From CAZNKU01 sp045545235 (GTDB lineage Bacteria; Bacillota; Clostridia; Monoglobales; Firm-18): a stretch of DNA of 38,527 nt. The position numbers and the translations under genes are program-made. Position 1 is the stretch's first letter. The number at the start of each line of letters is the position of its first letter. Location of the stretch: contig JAZQAN010000061.1 of the NCBI GenBank assembly GCA_045545235.1, positions 1-38,527 on the forward strand, in the 5' to 3' direction. The notes under the pieces are model-generated. The model was not told the DNA's origin. It did not search any database and was given only the letters and a program-made list of their open reading frames with translations. Below are positions 23,763 through 32,329 of this stretch, one piece after another.

Positions 23763-25724
23763 TTACTGTTCTGTGGTTGCATTATTTTGCTGTTCTTCAT
23801 TTGTTTCTGTTTCAGTATTTGCTTTTGTTTCAGTATTTGCTTTTGTTTCAGGTTCTTCAACCTCAAAGTCATTCATATTATAATATTGGATTGCCTTGTA
23901 TTCTTCAAACAAGGTGTTGAATTCTTCAGGCAATACTTCATCAAAGCCTGCTGATGTTCCGTTATGCTGTCTGCTTATTATAGGTGCATACTTCATCATA
24001 TCCTGTGAAAGTGACTGGTATGGAGTAAGCGGAATGTTTGCATACTGGAAAAGCTTTATTGAAAGATAGTTTGATGAAATAATACTCTGTTCACCGTTTA
24101 TCTGTGGCTTGTACTGTTTGTTGAAAGCTTCGTTACCAACAATTATATAGTCGGTGCTGTACTGATTTTCATAAGCTTCATAGCTTTCAGATGATACATC
24201 AAGACCAAGCTTTTCGAAAGTCTGGTTTGCAGCATCTAAAAATGGAAGATGGTCGCCGAACAGTAAAAATACAGTTGGTTCATCAAGTGTATTTATATAT
24301 TCGTGCATTGTTTTCATAAAGTCGTCAGAATCGTTTACGCCGCCAAGATAGTTGTTTATAATGTTATACTGTTCATTTGTAAGTGAATATTTGTCCTTTG
24401 CAAGATATTCTTTTTCAAATATAAGTCTTTCACCGCTGTAAGGACCATGGTTTTGTATTGTTACAAGGAAATTGAAATAACCCTGTTCAGGATTTTCTTC
24501 AAGATGCTTGTTATAGTCATTTATAATCATTTCAGCTGAAACAGAATCCTTTACATAACCTACTACGTGAGGAGGAATTCCCGGACCTAAGTCAGCCTTT
24601 GATGTAAATGTGTCAAAGCCCATACGCGGGTACACATTTTGTCTGTTATAAAACCACGGGTCACCGGGATGCATTGCACTTGCGTGGTAGCCCATTTTTT
24701 TGAAGGTTCTTACTATTGAGTCAATATCGTCATTTATAAGTGTTTTGTATGCAATAGGCATATTAGGATTAATTGATGAGGTGTTGTTACCTGTTAAAAA
24801 TTCAAATTCAGTAGCAGCAGTACCTCCGCCGAAGGATGGTGCAAAAAGCTCACCCCAGCAACCTATTGTTTTTAAGTAATTATAATATTCGTAAGGATTG
24901 TCATCTGTAAAGGTGATGTCTCCCCATTTCTGAATATCGGTAAAAGCTTCACACATTACCGCAATAACGTTTGGCTTTTGTGTTTCGGTTTCTTCTTCTT
25001 TTTCATATTTGTTAAGCGCATCGTTTGCGGTTTCGTCTGAATAATTTTCAGGTACGGCATGGTCTTTTATATTTGCGCTGTTGAAAAGTGAATAAATAAG
25101 ACCTTTTTGTGAATATGTTGCAGTTTCGTGAAATGTTTCATACAAAAGTGAAGAATATATCTTTGTATTGCTGTATACCACAAGGTTTGCAGTAAAGATA
25201 ACTACAACACAAAGGGCTATACCTGCAAGTGAGTGAAGAATTTTCGGGTGTTTGCTTCTTATCTTCATTGCAACAAGCACAATTGATGCAATTACAAAAA
25301 GTATGATAAATATAATTGTAATGTCAAGCTTAAGCTGATAGTTTTGCATAATATTTCCTGTTTCAGAGCCTAAAAACAGGTCTGTAAACTTAAGGGGTTC
25401 ATCACGGAAATATATTTTAAAGTGGTTTATTACAAGCAAAACTGCAAGTAAAACCGTTGTTATGCCGTAGGAAATTGAAATGCTTCCTATTACAAAATAC
25501 AATGTGCAAAACAGTATAAACACAGGCAGATAATTCATCAAAAATACAACGGGGTGAAATTGCCCGAAGTTAAAGCCCTGTGCTATAAACTGCATAAGCA
25601 TAGGAAGAAGTGAAAGTATTGCAATAAGTACAATTGATTTTGGTGTCGAACGCTCTTTACCTGCTTTTACATTGTTTTTTACATATGAATAAATTTTAGA
25701 AAAAAATGTTTTTATTTTATTCAT
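23763..25724 (-). CDS. LTA synthase family phosphoglycerol transferase
   Basis: The first 200 residues hold about five membrane spans, followed by an extracellular alkaline-phosphatase/sulfatase-fold domain, the plan of LtaS. Active-site marks: Glu in VMCEAFTD, the Thr nucleophile near residue 302 in GGGTAATEFEFLTG, HPGDPWFYNR, and FGDHLP (metal-binding Asp-His). Such enzymes transfer glycerol-phosphate from phosphatidylglycerol to teichoic-acid chains or membrane glycans. It is 653 residues long, near the usual size, but the last 25 residues are a polar Thr/Glu/Asn tail coded by a short tandem repeat. Its ATG overlaps the stop of the upstream HAD gene by four bases. Confidence 0.9.
   Translation of the reverse strand: MNKIKTFFSKIYSYVKNNVKAGKERSTPKSIVLIAILSLLPMLMQFIAQGFNFGQFHPVVFLMNYLPVFILFCTLYFVIGSISISYGITTVLLAVLLVINHFKIYFRDEPLKFTDLFLGSETGNIMQNYQLKLDITIIFIILFVIASIVLVAMKIRSKHPKILHSLAGIALCVVVIFTANLVVYSNTKIYSSLLYETFHETATYSQKGLIYSLFNSANIKDHAVPENYSDETANDALNKYEKEEETETQKPNVIAVMCEAFTDIQKWGDITFTDDNPYEYYNYLKTIGCWGELFAPSFGGGTAATEFEFLTGNNTSSINPNMPIAYKTLINDDIDSIVRTFKKMGYHASAMHPGDPWFYNRQNVYPRMGFDTFTSKADLGPGIPPHVVGYVKDSVSAEMIINDYNKHLEENPEQGYFNFLVTIQNHGPYSGERLIFEKEYLAKDKYSLTNEQYNIINNYLGGVNDSDDFMKTMHEYINTLDEPTVFLLFGDHLPFLDAANQTFEKLGLDVSSESYEAYENQYSTDYIIVGNEAFNKQYKPQINGEQSIISSNYLSIKLFQYANIPLTPYQSLSQDMMKYAPIISRQHNGTSAGFDEVLPEEFNTLFEEYKAIQYYNMNDFEVEEPETKANTETKANTETETNEEQQNNATTEQ
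23810..23852 (-). repeat. 18-base tandem repeat in the 3' end of the LTA-synthase-like gene
   Basis: Two full copies of TTTCAGTATTTGCTTTTG (23810-23827 and 23828-23845) and a third partial copy encode the repeated residues ETKANT near the C-terminus. Copy number is likely to vary between strains. Confidence 0.85.
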
Positions 25725-26386
25725 TTGTCTGCCTCCTGTTCATCTGATAGCTTTAAAATTTCAGAGGGTGATGATGTTATCATATCGGGATTTCCGCTTT
25801 TGAGTTCCTCAAGGTCACGAAATCCCCAAAGTACGCCTATGGTATATAAACCTGCATTTTTGCCTGTTTCCATATCGGTAATTGTGTCACCGCAGTATAT
25901 ACATTCCTCTTTTTTTGAGCCGAACTCTTTTATAACTTCTAACACGGCAGTAGGGTCGGGTTTTATTGGGCAGTCCTCACGCTGACCTCTGCATATGTCA
26001 ATTAAGTCACCAAAAATTTCATCGCATATTTTTTTGGTGGTAGCATCGGGCTTGTTTGAAACGACGGCAGTTTTAAAACCTCTTGATTTAAGTTCTTTTA
26101 ACATTTCTATTATTCCGTCATATGGAACTGTAAGGTATGAAAAGTTATTGTCGTATGTGTCATAAAATTCATGGTATACCTTATCGAACATTTCTTCCCC
26201 TGCGCCTACTTCACGAAGCATTCTGTGTGTAAGGTTTACCGCACCGTTGCCTACAAGTGTTTTATACCTTTCCTCGGGAATTGACGGTAAGCCATATTTG
26301 TTAAGTGCCTTATTTGCAAAATATGCTATTGAAGTCAATGAATTGACTAAGGTTCCGTCAAAATCAAATATGTATGTGTTTTTCAT
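25721..26386 (-). CDS. HAD-superfamily phosphatase (Gph-like)
   Basis: The product has motif I FDFDGTLVNS, motif II VVSNKPD, a Lys near CPIKPDP and motif IV CGDTITDMETGKNAG, with a helical cap, as in phosphoglycolate phosphatase-type enzymes. The start is placed at ATG 26386 (221 residues), because AAAGGA at 26395-26400 on the minus strand is eight bases upstream; earlier in-frame ATGs at 26395 and 26407 overlap or precede it. It leads the six-gene minus-strand operon and overlaps the LTA-synthase-like gene by ATGA. Whether it serves lipid, nucleotide or glycolate metabolism is open. Confidence 0.88.
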   Translation of the reverse strand: MKNTYIFDFDGTLVNSLTSIAYFANKALNKYGLPSIPEERYKTLVGNGAVNLTHRMLREVGAGEEMFDKVYHEFYDTYDNNFSYLTVPYDGIIEMLKELKSRGFKTAVVSNKPDATTKKICDEIFGDLIDICRGQREDCPIKPDPTAVLEVIKEFGSKKEECIYCGDTITDMETGKNAGLYTIGVLWGFRDLEELKSGNPDMITSSPSEILKLSDEQEADK

Positions 26387-26423
26387 TGTTTTCATCCTTT
26401 GCGTCATAATTTTACATCATAAT

Positions 26424-26452
26424 ATTTTACTACAATTTATTTGAATAGTCAA
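26424..26452 (-). promoter_or_regulatory. Promoter of the HAD-ltaS-valS-folC-ymdB operon
   Basis: On the minus strand TTGACT (26452-26447) and TAAAAT (26429-26424) are 17 bases apart. Transcription would begin near 26417, about 30 bases before the chosen start codon. Confidence 0.8.
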
Positions 26453-26512
26453 CGAATTTAAATAAAAAAACTACATTATATAATAATTATATAACAAATA
26501 ATAAAAAAACAC

Positions 26513-26541
26513 TTGATTTTAATACAAAAGTGTGTTAAAAT
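26513..26541 (+). promoter_or_regulatory. Promoter of the rimP-nusA-infB operon
   Basis: TTGATT (26513-26518) and TAAAAT (26536-26541) with 17 bases between. The divergent promoter of the HAD operon lies about 60 bases away. Confidence 0.8.
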
Positions 26542-26569
26542 ATACCAAGCAAGGTAAATAGTTGGTTGA

Positions 26570-26598
26570 CAAGGAGTGGGTTTTCCCACTCTTTGTTC
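26570..26598 (+). promoter_or_regulatory. Hairpin leader of rimP
   Basis: AAGGAGTGGG and CCCACTCTTT form 10 pairs (one G-U) around loop TTTT just downstream of the promoter, followed by GTTCATTG. It has only a short T-tract, so it may be an mRNA-stabilising or regulatory hairpin rather than a terminator. Confidence 0.55.
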
Positions 26599-26618
26599 AT
26601 TGTTTAGGAGGTTTTGAT

Positions 26619-27080
26619 TTGGTTTTATCGAAAATTGAAAAGCTTACTTACGACTTTGCTTTGCCCATTGTACAGGGTGAAGGATATGAAATTTATGACG
26701 TTGAATACGTAAAGGAAGGACCTCATTGGTTTTTGAGGATTTTTATAATCCGCGATGAGGGGGTTAATATTGACCACTGCGAAAAAATAAGCCGTGCTCT
26801 TTCGGTTGTTCTTGATGAAAAGGACATTGTTTCTTCCAACTACTTTCTTGAGGTTTCATCACCGGGCATTGAAAGGAATTTGCGTCAGGATGAACATTTT
26901 GAAGGTGCTGTTGGTGAAAAGGTAAGAATAAAGCTTTACAGAGATGTTGACGGCGTAAAGGAAGCCGAGGGCGTTCTTACTTCTGCAGAGCAGGGTAAAA
27001 TTACCGTTGAAACAGAGTCGGCACAACTGGAAATTGAAAAGAAAAATATTGCAAAGGCAAATATAATGTTTGAATTTTAA
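26619..27080 (+). CDS. rimP: Ribosome maturation factor RimP
   Basis: RimP assists 30S subunit assembly. The start is TTG 26619, which has AGGAGG (26606-26611) seven bases upstream; an in-frame ATG at 26562 lies in the leader hairpin region and is rejected. The 153-residue product shows YEIYDVEYVKEGPHWFLRIFI and SSPGIERNLR, both hallmarks of the family, then the C-terminal SH3-like domain. It is the first gene of the large translation operon, 24 bases before nusA. Confidence 0.93.
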   Translation: MVLSKIEKLTYDFALPIVQGEGYEIYDVEYVKEGPHWFLRIFIIRDEGVNIDHCEKISRALSVVLDEKDIVSSNYFLEVSSPGIERNLRQDEHFEGAVGEKVRIKLYRDVDGVKEAEGVLTSAEQGKITVETESAQLEIEKKNIAKANIMFEF

Positions 27081-27104
27081 TAACAGAGGAGGATTTTGGA
27101 AAAA

Positions 27105-28151
27105 ATGAATGAAGAATTTATTACATTACTTGAAGAATTTGAAAAGGAAAAAGGCATAAGCCGTGATGTACTTATTGATGCACTTGAAACTGCACTTGTT
27201 TCTGCATACAAGAGAAATTACGGTGCAAACCAGGATGTTCGTGTTGAAATTAACAGAACAAGCGGGGGTATGAGTGTATTCCTTAAAAAGTACGTTGTGG
27301 AAGAAGTGGAAGATGCTGATGTTCAGATTTCTCTTGATGAGGCATCAAAAATTGACCCTAAGTATCAGGTTGGGGATGTTGTTGAATTTCCTACAGCACC
27401 ACGTACATTCGGAAGAATTGCCGCACAGACTGCAAGACAGGTTGTGACACAGCGTATCCGTGAGGCTGAAAGAGGTATGTTCTACAGTCAGTTTGCCGAC
27501 AAGGTAAATAATGTTGTTTCAGGTGTTGTTTCAAGAGTTGAAAAGAAGAGCATAATGGTTCGTATAGGTAATTCCGACGCTATGGTTATGCAGCAGGAAC
27601 AGGTTGAAACTGAAAATTATGAACCGGGGCAGAGAATTAAGCTTTTTGTTGTTGACGTACAACGTGCTACAAAAGGACCTCAGGTTGTTCTTTCAAGAAC
27701 TCACAGCGGTCTTGTTAAAAAGCTTTTTGAACTTGAAGTTCCTGAAATTGCAAGCGGTGTTGTTGAAATTAAGTCTGTTTCCCGTGAGGCAGGTTCAAGA
27801 TCTAAAATTGCCGTATGGGCAAACGACCCTGAGGTTGATCCTATTGGTGCTTGTGTTGGTCCTAAAGGGGCACGAGTTCAGGCAGTTGTTGACGAGCTTA
27901 TGGGTGAAAAGATTGATATTATAAAATACAGCGAAAACCCCGGTGAATTTGTTGCTGCGGCACTTGCACCTACAAAGGTTATAAGCTGTGATGTAAACGA
28001 AGAAGAAAAAATCTGCACAGTTACTGTTGCACCAAGTCAGCTTTCACTTGCTATTGGTAAGGAAGGTCAGAATGCAAGACTTGCTGCCAAGCTTACAGGC
28101 TGGAAAATAGATATTATCAAAGCTGAAGGCGTTGAAGAGGATGAAGCATAA
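27105..28151 (+). CDS. nusA: Transcription termination/antitermination factor NusA
   Basis: NusA binds RNA polymerase and nascent RNA and modulates pausing and termination. The start is ATG 27105 (NEEFITLLEEFEKEKGI), matching the usual NusA N-terminus; a TTG at 27096 is only three bases from AGGAGG. The 348-residue protein has the N-terminal polymerase-binding domain, an S1 domain (VVSGVVSRVEKKSIMVRI), and two KH domains (GACVGPKGARVQAV and LAIGKEGQNARLAAKLTGWKI). It lacks the C-terminal acidic repeats of Escherichia coli NusA, as is normal for Firmicutes. Confidence 0.97.
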   Translation: MNEEFITLLEEFEKEKGISRDVLIDALETALVSAYKRNYGANQDVRVEINRTSGGMSVFLKKYVVEEVEDADVQISLDEASKIDPKYQVGDVVEFPTAPRTFGRIAAQTARQVVTQRIREAERGMFYSQFADKVNNVVSGVVSRVEKKSIMVRIGNSDAMVMQQEQVETENYEPGQRIKLFVVDVQRATKGPQVVLSRTHSGLVKKLFELEVPEIASGVVEIKSVSREAGSRSKIAVWANDPEVDPIGACVGPKGARVQAVVDELMGEKIDIIKYSENPGEFVAAALAPTKVISCDVNEEEKICTVTVAPSQLSLAIGKEGQNARLAAKLTGWKIDIIKAEGVEEDEA

Positions 28152-28419
28152 GAAAATATATTCTGACGGAAAATATGTTCCGCAAAGAATGTGTGTTGCC
28201 TGCAGGGCGGTAAAGCCCCGCTTTGAAATGATAAGAATTACTGCCTTTGAAGGAAATGTTTCGGTTGACATAAAAGGGAATGCACCGGGCAGAGGTTCTT
28301 ATGTATGCAACAACAGGTCATGCATTGAAAGGGCACAGAAAATAAGGGGTATTGAGCGAGGTCTTAAGGCAAATGTTGATGCCCGTATTTATGAGGAGTG
28401 CATAAAGCTTGATAAATAA
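28141..28419 (+). CDS. ylxR: YlxR family RNA-binding protein (DUF448)
   Basis: The family mark is PQRMCVACR at the N-terminus, with GRGSYVCNNRSCIERA in the middle, a small basic RNA-binding fold. In Bacillus subtilis the homologue has been linked to control of RNase P (RnpM). ATG 28141 lies inside the 3' end of nusA in another frame, with GAAGG upstream; TTG 28132 is the alternative and would add three residues. The gene overlaps nusA by 11 bases and ylxQ by 11, as in the conserved operon. Confidence 0.92.
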   Translation: MKHKKIYSDGKYVPQRMCVACRAVKPRFEMIRITAFEGNVSVDIKGNAPGRGSYVCNNRSCIERAQKIRGIERGLKANVDARIYEECIKLDK

Positions 28420-28744
28420 TAAAATATACGGAACAATGGGTATGGCTAAACGTGCAGGCAGGGCTGTAACAGGTACGGAAGCCGTAGTTGCAAAAATAAG
28501 AGGCTTTGAAGCTTTTCTTGTGATTATTTCGCAGGATGCTTCGGAGGCAACAAAAAAACGTATTTCCGACAAGTGCAAATCATATTCTACCGACTTTTTG
28601 TTTTACGGTAGTTGTGATGACAACGGAAAGGCACTTGGAGTAAGTAATTGTGTGGCTGTTGCAATAACCGATGAGGGTTTTGCAAAGTCCTTGAAAGAAA
28701 AGTACAATAATTTGACGGAGGTGGCTGAAAATGGCAGCTGTTAA
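28409..28744 (+). CDS. ylxQ: YlxQ, L7Ae-family RNA-binding protein
   Basis: This 111-residue protein of the ribosomal L7Ae/L30e fold has the typical GMAKRAGRAVTGTEAV opening and LVIISQDASEATKKRI. Such proteins bind kink-turn RNA. The start is TTG 28409, with GAGGAG ten bases upstream; the next ATG (28436) would remove part of the first strand. It overlaps both ylxR and infB, as in other Firmicutes. Confidence 0.9.
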   Translation: MINNKIYGTMGMAKRAGRAVTGTEAVVAKIRGFEAFLVIISQDASEATKKRISDKCKSYSTDFLFYGSCDDNGKALGVSNCVAVAITDEGFAKSLKEKYNNLTEVAENGSC

Positions 28745-30989
28745 AATTAAAATCAGTGCTCTTGCAAAGGATTTGGGTGTTGATAAAAACGAAATGTTAG
28801 AGCTTTTAAAAACTTTCGGCAGTAAGGCTAAAAGTGCACAAAGCTCAATTGAATCCAATGAGCTTGACGTAGTTCTGGAACACTTTACTCAGAAATATCA
28901 GGTTGAGGAATTTAAATTCGGTAAGGATGAACCTGAAACTGCTAAAAAGGAATCAAAGAAAAAAGATAACAAAGAGGTTGCTGAAGAGTCAGTTGAGGAT
29001 ATTGTTGACGATACTCCTATTCAGAAAAAATCTCGTTATGTTGATACAAGAACTGTAAGTGTCGACCTTGAAAAGTTTGATACCGAAAAGATTGAAGAAC
29101 TTGTTCCTCAGAACATCGACACAAACAAGACTACTAAAAAACAAAAAATCAAAAAGAATAAAACAAGCAATAAAATGGAAAATAAAAATAACGAAAAGCT
29201 TGTTAAGGAAAAGAAGGAAAAGGAAGAGGCTCCTGAAAATGTAGTTGTTTATATGGGCGACGAAATTTCAGTAGGTGACTTTGCCGAAAAGCTTGGCAAA
29301 CCTGCAAATGAGGTTGTTAAGTGCCTTGTTATGCTTGGTATTATGGCATCTGTAAGTCAGCTTATTGACTTTGACACAGCTTCTCTTATTGCTTCTGAAT
29401 TTAACGCAACCGTTGAAAAGGAAGTTATAGTTACTGATGAAGATATTTTGTTTAACGACGTTGAAGACGATGAAGACAGCTTGGTACCTCGTCCTCCTGT
29501 TGTTGTAATTATGGGTCACGTTGACCACGGTAAAACACAAACTCTTGACTATATCAGACGTACTCACGTTATCGACACCGAAGCAGCTGGTATTACTCAG
29601 CATATCGGTGCTTACAGAGTACACATAAATGACAGGGATATTACTTTCCTTGACACACCCGGACACGAAGCTTTTACTGCTATGCGTCTTCGCGGTGCTA
29701 TGGTTACTGACGTTGCTATACTTGTTGTTGCAGCAGATGACGGTATTATGCCTCAGACTATTGAAGCCATCAACCACGCAAAGGCTGCAGGTGTAAGCAT
29801 AATTGTTGCTATTAACAAAATCGATAAAGAAACTGCCAACCCCGACCTTGTTAAGCAGCAGCTTACTGAACACGGTCTTGTTCCTGAAGAATGGGGCGGT
29901 GACACAATTGTTGTTCCTATTTCTGCTCTTCGCGGTGACAACATTGACACATTGCTTGAAATGGTTCTTCTTGTTGCAGATATGAAAGAACTTAAGGCTA
30001 ACCCTGACAGAATGGCTAAGGGTACTGTTATCGAAGCCAAGCTTGATAAGGGCAGAGGTCCTGTTTCAACTGTGCTTGTACAGAACGGTACTTTGAATGT
30101 TGGTGACCTTGTTGTTGCAGGTACAGCTGTTGGTAAAGTACGTGCAATGGTTGACGATGGCGGTAAGAGAATTAAGTCTGCAGGTCCAAGTATGCCTGTT
30201 GAAATTCTTGGTCTTTCTGAAGTTCCTGAAGGCGGTGACTTGTTCTATGCCGTTACTGACGAACGTAAGGCACGTGCAGTTGTTGAACAGAGAAAACAGA
30301 AAATTAAGGACGAATACAATCAATCTACACAGCAGGTTGTTTCACTTGATGCTTTGTTTACACAGATTGAACAGGGTCAGATTAAAGACCTTAACATCAT
30401 TATAAAGGCAGACGTTATGGGTTCTGTTGAAGCTATCAAGCAGTCACTTGTTAAGCTTTCAAATGATGAGGTAAGAATTAACATTATTCACGGTGCGGCA
30501 GGTACAATCAGTGAATCTGATATTATGCTTGCTTCTGCATCAAATGCTATTATAGTTGGCTTTAACGTAAGACCTTCTGCTGCTACTATGGAATCGGCTG
30601 AAAGACAGAATGTTGAAGTAAGACTTTACAGAGTTATCTATCAGGCTATTGAAGAAATTGAAGCAGCTATGAAGGGTATGCTTGAGCCTACATTCAAGGA
30701 AAATGTTATCGGTCATGCTGAAATTCGTCAGACTTACAAGATTTCAGGCGTCGGCACAATCGGTGGTTGTTATGTTACTGACGGTAAGATTATGAGAAAC
30801 TGCGAGGTTCGTATTGTCCGTGACGGTATTGTTGTACACGAAGGTACAATGAACTCACTTAAGAGATTTAAAGATGATGCCAAGGAAGTGCCTACAGGCT
30901 ACGAATGTGGTATCGGTATTGAAAGATTCAACGATATTAAAGAAGGCGACGTTGTTGAATGCTTCGTAATGGAAGAAATCCCGAGATAA
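28731..30989 (+). CDS. infB: Translation initiation factor IF-2
   Basis: IF-2 brings initiator tRNA to the 30S subunit and uses GTP during subunit joining. The 752-residue product has an N-terminal IF2 helical domain, a Lys/Glu-rich linker (about residues 65-160), a second IF2_N domain, then the GTPase domain with GHVDHGKT (G1), DTPGHEAF (G3) and NKID (G4), and C-terminal domains II-IV ending in the fMet-tRNA-binding region. The residue after G1 is Gln (GKTQTLD) where Ser or Thr is common. GGAGGTG lies before the ATG. It overlaps ylxQ by 14 bases. Confidence 0.98.
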   Translation: MAAVKIKISALAKDLGVDKNEMLELLKTFGSKAKSAQSSIESNELDVVLEHFTQKYQVEEFKFGKDEPETAKKESKKKDNKEVAEESVEDIVDDTPIQKKSRYVDTRTVSVDLEKFDTEKIEELVPQNIDTNKTTKKQKIKKNKTSNKMENKNNEKLVKEKKEKEEAPENVVVYMGDEISVGDFAEKLGKPANEVVKCLVMLGIMASVSQLIDFDTASLIASEFNATVEKEVIVTDEDILFNDVEDDEDSLVPRPPVVVIMGHVDHGKTQTLDYIRRTHVIDTEAAGITQHIGAYRVHINDRDITFLDTPGHEAFTAMRLRGAMVTDVAILVVAADDGIMPQTIEAINHAKAAGVSIIVAINKIDKETANPDLVKQQLTEHGLVPEEWGGDTIVVPISALRGDNIDTLLEMVLLVADMKELKANPDRMAKGTVIEAKLDKGRGPVSTVLVQNGTLNVGDLVVAGTAVGKVRAMVDDGGKRIKSAGPSMPVEILGLSEVPEGGDLFYAVTDERKARAVVEQRKQKIKDEYNQSTQQVVSLDALFTQIEQGQIKDLNIIIKADVMGSVEAIKQSLVKLSNDEVRINIIHGAAGTISESDIMLASASNAIIVGFNVRPSAATMESAERQNVEVRLYRVIYQAIEEIEAAMKGMLEPTFKENVIGHAEIRQTYKISGVGTIGGCYVTDGKIMRNCEVRIVRDGIVVHEGTMNSLKRFKDDAKEVPTGYECGIGIERFNDIKEGDVVECFVMEEIPR

Positions 30990-31003
30990 GGGGGAAGTAG
31001 TTA

Positions 31004-31345
31004 ATGGCAAACAGAATTGACAGAATTAATGAAGAAGCACGTAAGGAAATAAGCGCTATTATACGCGAGCTTAAAGACCCAAGGGTAACCAAGGGTCTTT
31101 GCAGCGTTGTTGCTGTTGATATAACAAAGGATTTAAGATGGTGCAAGGCGTATGTAAGTGTTTTTGGTGACGAGGCTGCACAAAAGGGTGCAATTGAAGG
31201 TCTTAAAAATGCTGCAGGCTTTGTTCGTAAGGAGCTTGCACACAGACTTGGTCTTCGCTATACTCCCGAAATAATTTTCACTTTGGATAATTCAATAGAA
31301 CACGGTGCGCATATAAACAAGCTTCTTAACGATATTAACAAATAA
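31004..31345 (+). CDS. rbfA: Ribosome-binding factor A
   Basis: RbfA is a small KH-type factor for late 16S rRNA/30S maturation. At 113 residues it is typical, with RIDRINEEARKEISAIIRELKDPRV and the conserved late segment HRLGLRYTPEIIFTLDNSIEHG. AAGGGGGAAG is upstream. It follows infB by 14 bases in the conserved operon. Confidence 0.95.
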   Translation: MANRIDRINEEARKEISAIIRELKDPRVTKGLCSVVAVDITKDLRWCKAYVSVFGDEAAQKGAIEGLKNAAGFVRKELAHRLGLRYTPEIIFTLDNSIEHGAHINKLLNDINK

Positions 31346-31363
31346 TTTGAAAGGGATGTTTTT

Positions 31364-32329
31364 GTGTTTACAGATATAAGCGATGCTATAAAACGCAGTG
31401 AAAAAATTCTTATTATCCCTCATTATAATGCAGACGGTGACTGTCTGGGTTCAAGCTATGCTCTTAAACTTATGCTCGAAGAGCTTCACAAAAAAGCCGA
31501 TGTAATTCTTGATGAAAAGGATTACGAAAACAGAATTTTGAAAATTCTTGACGGGGTAAGGTGTAAAAATGAAGCCTTTACACCTGATTTGGTTATTTCC
31601 GTTGACTGTGCCGATAAAAAACGTATGGGTACAAGGGTAAGTGCTTTTGATGCATGCCCTGTTACAATTAATCTTGACCACCATATGACAAATGACAAGT
31701 ACGGAACCTTCAACTTTGTAAACCCCGAGGCGGCGGCAACAGGTGAAATTATTTATGAGCTTGCACAGTTTATGAATATTCCGCTTACTACCCAGATTGT
31801 TAATAATCTCTACATTGCAATAGTTTCTGATACAGGAGGTTTTGCGTATTCAAATACAAAGCCTCATACTCATTCTATTGCAGCACAGCTTTTGGAATAT
31901 GGCATTAACAATGCTTTTATAAGCAGTTATTTGTTTGAAATGAACAGTAAAAAACGTCTGGAGCTTATGAAGTATGCATACAATTCACTTGAAACCTTTT
32001 ATGATGATAAAATTGCCGTTGTGTCAATAACCGATGAGCAGATTAAAAAGGTTGGTGCAACTGAAAATGATGCAGGTGACTTTGTAACCATACCCCGCTC
32101 AATGGAGGGGGCTATTGTGGCTATGAGTTTTCGCGAAATTGAAAATAATCAGGTTAAGGTAAGCCTTCGTTCTCAGCTTGTTGACGTTGCAACTCTTGCA
32201 AAACAGTTTGGCGGCGGCGGTCACGAAAGGGCGGCAGGTTGCACTGTACGAGGTGCTCTTTCGGATGTAAAGAACAGGTTTGTTGCAGAGGCTGAAAAGA
32301 GAATTAAACTGGAGGTCAGAATCAGATAG
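31364..32329 (+). CDS. nrnA: Bifunctional oligoribonuclease/PAP phosphatase NrnA (DHH family)
   Basis: NrnA degrades short RNA and dephosphorylates 3'-phosphoadenosine 5'-phosphate. The 321-residue protein has DHH motifs I-III as YNADGDCLGSS, VSVDCAD and LDHHMTND, and the DHHA1 motif GGGGHERAAGC. The start is GTG 31364 with AAAGGGA upstream. Its TAG stop shares a base with the GTG start of truB. Confidence 0.94.
   Translation: MFTDISDAIKRSEKILIIPHYNADGDCLGSSYALKLMLEELHKKADVILDEKDYENRILKILDGVRCKNEAFTPDLVISVDCADKKRMGTRVSAFDACPVTINLDHHMTNDKYGTFNFVNPEAAATGEIIYELAQFMNIPLTTQIVNNLYIAIVSDTGGFAYSNTKPHTHSIAAQLLEYGINNAFISSYLFEMNSKKRLELMKYAYNSLETFYDDKIAVVSITDEQIKKVGATENDAGDFVTIPRSMEGAIVAMSFREIENNQVKVSLRSQLVDVATLAKQFGGGGHERAAGCTVRGALSDVKNRFVAEAEKRIKLEVRIR

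Noticed and set aside
23810..23852. Short tandem repeats as a CRISPR-like array
   Set aside because: The units are directly adjacent without spacers and encode a protein tail in frame.
29268..29873. 201-residue open frame on the minus strand
   Set aside because: It is antisense to the GTPase region of infB, with cysteine-, asparagine- and serine-rich nonsense composition.
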